54,150 nt of DNA from JANOXC01 sp031418215. Its GTDB lineage: Bacteria; Bacteroidota; Bacteroidia; AKYH767-A; OLB10. Made by a program: the position numbers and the translations under genes. The DNA is taken from NCBI GenBank assembly GCA_031418215.1, contig JANOXC010000132.1, forward strand, positions 1 to 54,150, written 5' to 3'. Position 1 is the stretch's first letter, and every line of letters starts with the position of its first letter. Below the pieces are notes generated by a model. It did not search any database, was not told the origin of the DNA, and saw only the letters and a list, made by a program, of their open reading frames with translations. Positions 50,601 through 54,150 of this stretch are shown here, piece after piece.

Positions 50601-53370
50601 TGGCATAAAACGTCTGGCTTGCCGAAGCAGCACATCCATTGGAATCAGTTGATATTAAAGAAATAAGGTAGTTGGAATTGGTTGTTGTATAAACGTAAGT
50701 TGGGTAAATGGTATTGAAGGTTGTACCATTCCCCATATCCCAAGAACAAGTAGCAGTGGTATCTAAAGGCGTTAACATCACAGAAGTACCAGTACAGCTA
50801 CTGGTTGAAGCGATAGTGAAATCTGCTGCAAACTTTACAATATGAACAATATCCGGAAGATCAACAGAGTCTTTCAGGCCTGAAGCTTTTTGAACAGTAA
50901 GATGAACTTGGTAATTACCTCCTGCTGTAAATAAATGTGAAGGATTTTCAAGGGTCGAGGTTTGTCCATCTCCAAAATTCCACAACCAGCTTACAGCATC
51001 TGCAAAAGGATTGCTATAATCTACTTCATATGGAGCACAATGATAAATCGCTGTGCCCGGAATGACTCCAACAGGGTTACCTCCTGGCGTACCTGATCCT
51101 GTTCCAAATGTAATTGGCGGATAAGTATATGTTCGGCTGCAGCTGTCATTCCAAATGGTGAGTGCTAATGTATATGGACCAGGTACACTATATATATGTG
51201 ACGGATTTTCCAAGAAGGATGAATCGCCATCACCAAAAGACCAAAACCAATGCGTGGCGCCAACAGAATGTGAATTAAATTGCACTGACATTGGCAATAC
51301 TGTATCTGCTACCCATGTAGTAATAAATGCGGTTAATGCTTTAAAATATACTTCGTAGTTTCTTGTAACGGAAGCTTTACAACCTTGAGCAGTCGTAATC
51401 TCCAGCGTAACAGAATGATAACCCGGAATACTGAAAATATGTGAAGGGTTTTTCAATGTAGAAGTACCCCCGTCATCAAAATTCCATAACCATGCCACTG
51501 CATTTGGTGAAGTATCAGTAAAAAATGCTTCATAAGGCGGGCATAATGTTTCTGTATGTGTGAACCCTGCTGTTCCGCCATTAATAATAATGTTGCGGAG
51601 ATTAGGTATGTTCTGGGAGCAATTTCCATTCATCCCCTGCGTACTTAATGAAACGATATAATTTCCAGGAACAGTATAAGTATGAGAAGGATTAGCAATT
51701 GAAGCAGTTGCACCATCGCCAAAGTTCCATAGCCATGCCGAGGAAGTAGAGTTGTCCTGGAAATTCATTGTGAACGGAGCACAAGCCACAATAGGTGAAA
51801 GTGAGGTAAACGAACTCCCTGTTAATGAAACTGAAATAGGTTGATTATATATCAATGTATCAGAACAACCATTGCTATTAATCGTTATCAGGCTTACATT
51901 ATAGGTTCCGACTAGAAGATATGCATGAGAAGGATTTGCACTGTTCGAAGTAAAGCCATCTCCAAAATTCCAAAAATATTGAATGCCATTTTTTGATTGA
52001 TTATTGAAATTAACAGTAAGTGGCGCACAGCCTGTTGTCTTGTCGACTGTAAATAAGGACTGCGGGGAATTAACTGTAACTTTGGCATTTAATGGATATC
52101 CAAAAGTACATCCATACTGATTGGTTGCAGTTAAACTAACAGTATAAATACCATCGGCTGTATAAATATGAGTAGGTGAAGCTGCAGTTGAATTAGATCC
52201 GTCGCCAAAATCCCAAAGCCAGCTATATCCCGAGGTTGAATTGAAATTGACAAATTGTACATTCAACGGGGCGCACCCTGTATAATTGTTCATTGTATAT
52301 GAAAAGGAAGGGTTACTGTCAACACGAATTGATGCAAACGAATTTTGATTGGTACATCCATTGTTATAAGTAACATTTAACTGAACTAAATATATCCCGG
52401 CAATGTTAAAATTATGATAAGCAATCAATGTGGAATCTGAAAACCCATCACCATAATTCCAAACGCATTTGGACACATTGGAAACGTTGGTGGTGAATCC
52501 ATTTCCAAGTGGCGCACAACCACTTGTTGCATATGGCGTTATCGATGGAATTGGATTACTATAAATATGAATAAAATTGTTCTTAACGAATGTATCAGTA
52601 CAGCCACTGGAATTAGAAGCAATTAGTTGAATATTAAAATAACCGGTATCAGTAAAGATATGCGAAGGATTTGCTAAGAGTGAAGAAGTCCCATCACCAA
52701 AATTCCATAACCACTGGGTTAATCCTATTCCGGTTGGTGAAAAATTAAAAACATTACTTTGATTGCAGGTAATTGAATCATTAGTGGTAATATCAACAAC
52801 TGGCAAAGGCAGAATCGTAATATATTGATTCTTGGTAAGCGCTACATTACAATTATGCTGTGAATTATATACAATCAGCGAAACAGAAAAAACACCCGGC
52901 AAATAATATACATGATATGGATTAATCTGATTACTGGTTGAGCCATCACCAAAATCCCAAATACAGGAGTCGTACAAAGTTGAATTATTGATAAAACTAA
53001 TGCTTCCGCTATTTTGGCATGCAGTAAGCTGGCTGGCATGAAAATCTGCAACAGGAGGATCTGCAACAGTAATTGTTTTTGTAGCGACACTCGTTCCACC
53101 CGGCCCTGTTGCAGTAAGCGTTACTACATAAACTCCGGCAGCTGTATATATATTACCGGGTGAGGCCTGGCTTGAAGTATTCCCATTTCCAAAGTTCCAT
53201 GAATAGGTTACTGCATTTGTGGACGTATTGCTGAATTGAATGTTTAACGGCTTACACCCACTGTAAGCAGAAGCAGTAAATGAAGAAACCGTTTGCGCGC
53301 ATACTTCACCAAATCCGATTAAACGGAGCAGTAGAATAAGTTGTGCAAACCATAAAATTTTTTTCCACAT
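47608..53370 (-). CDS. Giant 19-PKD-repeat surface protein, apparently lacking a C-terminal sorting domain
   Basis: 1920 residues. Signal peptide ends near GEVCAQ (residue ~26). I count 19 PKD-type repeats of ~75-90 residues from ~30 to ~1570, each with a W-[ND]-F-G-[DN]-G core, a NPSHIY-like turn and a final beta-strand pair; many start with a GCxPL motif containing a Cys. From ~1575 to ~1905 are about four fibronectin type III-like domains (YYILYRL, YKIYRSDD, YDIFRSTD, HYELEKM). Related Bacteroidota proteins normally end with a gliding-motility (CHU_C) or T9SS domain, but this chain stops at ...AEDNPY with neither. Either it is truncated or a separate anchoring mode exists. Probable adhesin or matrix protein. 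Its 3' end overlaps yihY by 4 bp. Confidence 0.88.
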   Translation of the reverse strand: MWKKILWFAQLILLLRLIGFGEVCAQTVSSFTASAYSGCKPLNIQFSNTSTNAVTYSWNFGNGNTSSQASPGNIYTAAGVYVVTLTATGPGGTSVATKTITVADPPVADFHASQLTACQNSGSISFINNSTLYDSCIWDFGDGSTSNQINPYHVYYLPGVFSVSLIVYNSQHNCNVALTKNQYITILPLPVVDITTNDSITCNQSNVFNFSPTGIGLTQWLWNFGDGTSSLLANPSHIFTDTGYFNIQLIASNSSGCTDTFVKNNFIHIYSNPIPSITPYATSGCAPLGNGFTTNVSNVSKCVWNYGDGFSDSTLIAYHNFNIAGIYLVQLNVTYNNGCTNQNSFASIRVDSNPSFSYTMNNYTGCAPLNVQFVNFNSTSGYSWLWDFGDGSNSTAASPTHIYTADGIYTVSLTATNQYGCTFGYPLNAKVTVNSPQSLFTVDKTTGCAPLTVNFNNQSKNGIQYFWNFGDGFTSNSANPSHAYLLVGTYNVSLITINSNGCSDTLIYNQPISVSLTGSSFTSLSPIVACAPFTMNFQDNSTSSAWLWNFGDGATASIANPSHTYTVPGNYIVSLSTQGMNGNCSQNIPNLRNIIINGGTAGFTHTETLCPPYEAFFTDTSPNAVAWLWNFDDGGTSTLKNPSHIFSIPGYHSVTLEITTAQGCKASVTRNYEVYFKALTAFITTWVADTVLPMSVQFNSHSVGATHWFWSFGDGDSSFLENPSHIYSVPGPYTLALTIWNDSCSRTYTYPPITFGTGSGTPGGNPVGVIPGTAIYHCAPYEVDYSNPFADAVSWLWNFGDGQTSTLENPSHLFTAGGNYQVHLTVQKASGLKDSVDLPDIVHIVKFAADFTIASTSSCTGTSVMLTPLDTTATCSWDMGNGTTFNTIYPTYVYTTTNSNYLISLISTDSNGCAASASQTFYASEINPLTATVSRTCAGDTVYFLNGGLNYNAYLWTFGDGANSTQANPFHVYQDSGIFQVELTVSDATGCSKSFILNQQIQVFHPQANFTIQNITSYCSYVKVDLVNQSTGADLLSWDFGNNQYSNLPQTSVAYFTPGAYYISLTVSKSICSSTFVSQVPVVMPNLIANFTYSQNSFCAPLTQNFTDLSTDAVSWKWLFGDGFSDTVQNPIHIYNQSPAAPLTLTVKDIYGCVKTISKPNLNMTSALFSLSSSSGCVPLTVFFNDSSTNALSWAWDFGDGISSNLQNPVHQYGFNGVYTVKLIVESTFGCFDTLEIDSMIHVGSIQANLSADKDSGCAPLLIQFADNSLNATGWYWDFGDGNFSNLRTPAHVFNTPGSYQVKLVASDSLGCSDTLMMPSPINIHGSIPLFTVVQPTGCTPMSFAVYNQSIGAVSWEWNFGNGVTDTIENPVYSFTVPGTYTVSLLTKDSSGCVSTYTSPVDIEVIQSAIANFSIQEIEGCTPFILDVISQSQFYDSLVWNFGNGNSSSLNNPQNIYNTAGVYNLSLIAYSNFGCNDTIIYPDPIKVHLQPYAGFTVSDTIGCMPFGIQFSSNSTNLDSPTYSWQFGNGDTSNLANPFLTYSSAGTYNVSLLVVNNGGCESEVNIPGLINIYNPLPPPPALLYSVSVSDTNQVSIKWHTINLNDIDYYILYRLNIINGLYDSIATMPHISTVNSVVQLVQDNGANTNLHTYTYKILAIDKCGSRVALPDLTAHTTVFLSGSNNGGWIDLNWSSYVGCNVSKYKIYRSDDNGITFNYLAETGNSTLNFTDTTSYCPFVYQYKVEAVGICGENAATGLSNIAFVDHTSYRWEQINDIIRATVVENRYILVEWAPTSFMPQTVIGYDIFRSTDNINFPFYKRVNSLQNYYEDRDASIQRHSYYYKVTAVNFCENKNPFGLQGASILLKGDFDSNGKSLLRWTPYMGWNNGVDHYELEKMTENGVWELIKTTDPNTTEAEDNPY

Positions 53371-53592
53371 AAAATTCAGGCAAATTCAGTCCCTATAGTA
53401 ATTGTAATCCCTTATTACGCTGAAACTAAAAAATGGTTTTCTGCAAATACCGGATCTATCAAATTAACCCCAAAAGCCGCCCAAATTTGGACTTTTAGAG
53501 GTTTTTGGAGCAAATGAAAGAAATCGCACTTTTTACCATTAATTTCCTATTCACATTACAATACTGTGCACTTAAAAAAGAACATTAATTCA
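53371..53592. promoter_or_regulatory. Divergent region between the PKD giant gene and uvrA
   Basis: For the minus-strand PKD gene, TGAATTTG (53388-53381) is one mismatch from TAnnTTTG and ends 10 bp before its ATG. No palindrome that could serve as a LexA-type operator was recognised ahead of uvrA. Confidence 0.3.
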
Positions 53593-53600
53593 TACCTTTG
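53593..53600 (+). promoter_or_regulatory. -7 promoter box of uvrA
   Basis: TACCTTTG is a perfect TAnnTTTG, 25 bp before the ATG at 53626, the same sequence as the ddl box. Confidence 0.5.
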
Positions 53601-53625
53601 CGCCCTATTTACGGGGAAGGACTAT

Positions 53626-54150
53626 ATGTTTTCAGAAGAAGAAATGGTTGAAGTTTTTGGGGCCCGCGTGCACAACCTTCAAAATATTGATGTAAGTTTT
53701 CCAAGAAATAAGCTTGTTGTGATTACAGGCCTAAGTGGCAGTGGCAAGAGCTCTCTCGCTTTTGACACCATTTATGCTGAGGGCCAGCGACGTTATATGG
53801 AAACTTTTTCTGCCTATGCCAGAAATTTTCTTGGCAGTATGGAAAGGCCCGATGTAGATAAAATTACCGGCTTGAGCCCGGTTATTTCCATTGAACAAAA
53901 AACAACCAATACCAACCCAAGATCAACGGTAGGGACGGTAACAGAGATTTACGATTTCATGCGTTTGCTTTTTGCACGTACAGCTGATGCTTTTAGTTAC
54001 AATACGGGTGAAAAAATGATACGTCTCACTGATGATCAAATTGTTGATTTGCTGATGGAGAAGTACGATGGAAAAAGTTTGTTGTTGCTCTCACCGGTTG
54101 TTAAAGGTCGCAAAGGTCATTACCGTGAGTTATTTACACAAATAACACAG
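53626..54150 (+). CDS. uvrA: Excinuclease ABC subunit A, UvrA (3' truncated by window edge)
   Basis: Damage-sensing ATPase of nucleotide excision repair. The 175 codons visible carry EVFGARVHNLQNIDV, the first Walker A GLSGSGKSSLAFDTIYAEGQRRY, SAYARNFLGSM, PDVDKITGLSPVISIEQKTT and NPRSTVGTVTEIYDFMRLLFAR, all standard for the first ATP-binding half of UvrA. The open frame runs off the window at 54150. Start at 53626 is preferred because its residues lead straight into the conserved strand and a -7 box sits just upstream; ATG at 53644 is a shorter alternative. Bacteroidota often have more than one UvrA paralogue, so which one this is cannot be said. Confidence 0.95.
   Translation, partial: MFSEEEMVEVFGARVHNLQNIDVSFPRNKLVVITGLSGSGKSSLAFDTIYAEGQRRYMETFSAYARNFLGSMERPDVDKITGLSPVISIEQKTTNTNPRSTVGTVTEIYDFMRLLFARTADAFSYNTGEKMIRLTDDQIVDLLMEKYDGKSLLLLSPVVKGRKGHYRELFTQITQ

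Noticed and set aside
47608..53370. Giant PKD gene as a frameshifted pseudogene
   Set aside because: The frame is intact across 1920 codons with regular domain spacing; only the expected sorting domain is missing, so it is reported as an oddity and not as a pseudogene.

Overview
The window reads as a chromosomal segment of a Bacteroidota bacterium, most likely near Chitinophagales/Sphingobacteriales. Base composition is AT-rich. Four genes end in, or resemble proteins with, type IX secretion (T9SS) type A sorting domains. PKD and Ig-like adhesin modules are abundant. Several genes are preceded by the Bacteroidota -7 promoter box TAnnTTTG, and purine-rich Shine-Dalgarno sequences are largely absent. 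The species cannot be named from sequence reading alone. No tRNA, rRNA, CRISPR array, transposase, integrase or phage gene was seen.

Layout. (1) 1-8284 is a housekeeping block on the + strand: the 3' part of miaB, a sigma-54 activator, an LptE-like lipoprotein, a TPR protein, secG, groES-groEL and murF. (2) 8388-15765 (-) holds a secreted beta-helix protein, an acyl-CoA dehydrogenase and a 1460-residue secreted SGNH/SASA esterase followed by about twelve Ig-like modules. (3) 15925-23067 (-) is a wall/translation/nucleotide-hygiene cluster: rdgB, a 898-residue double D-Ala-D-Ala ligase, a three-PASTA membrane protein, a T9SS cargo protein and rluD. (4) 23118-27167 (+) is a divergent propeller-plus-PKD T9SS protein. 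(5) 27356-44655 is a surface-glycan locus. It has two GT2/GT4 enzymes, two paralogous unclassified glycosyltransferases, two different asparagine-synthase-like amidotransferases, a hexapeptide acyltransferase, a Wzx-type flippase, a GT39-like GT-C enzyme, a polytopic membrane protein that may be the polymerase, a WecE-type sugar aminotransferase and one more GT4. (6) 44652-47611 holds rlmH, a DUF4783-like protein, nadC and a YihY/BrkB membrane protein. (7) 47608-53370 (-) is a 1920-residue protein with 19 PKD repeats. (8) The window ends inside uvrA.

How the parts work together. The miaB-secG block and the ddl/PASTA/rluD block serve envelope biogenesis (LPS transport, Sec export, peptidoglycan precursors). 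The glycan locus looks like a Wzx-dependent pathway making an aminodeoxysugar-containing polymer, probably with amide-decorated acidic sugars. The large PKD/Ig proteins are likely surface adhesins or enzymes exported by T9SS machinery encoded elsewhere.

The most unusual items are the double Ddl, whose two halves differ at the omega-loop position that sets D-Ala versus D-lactate preference; the recent 213-bp repeat amplification in the esterase/adhesin gene; the 19-PKD protein with no recognisable C-terminal sorting domain; and the very tight spacing of -7 boxes to start codons at three genes.
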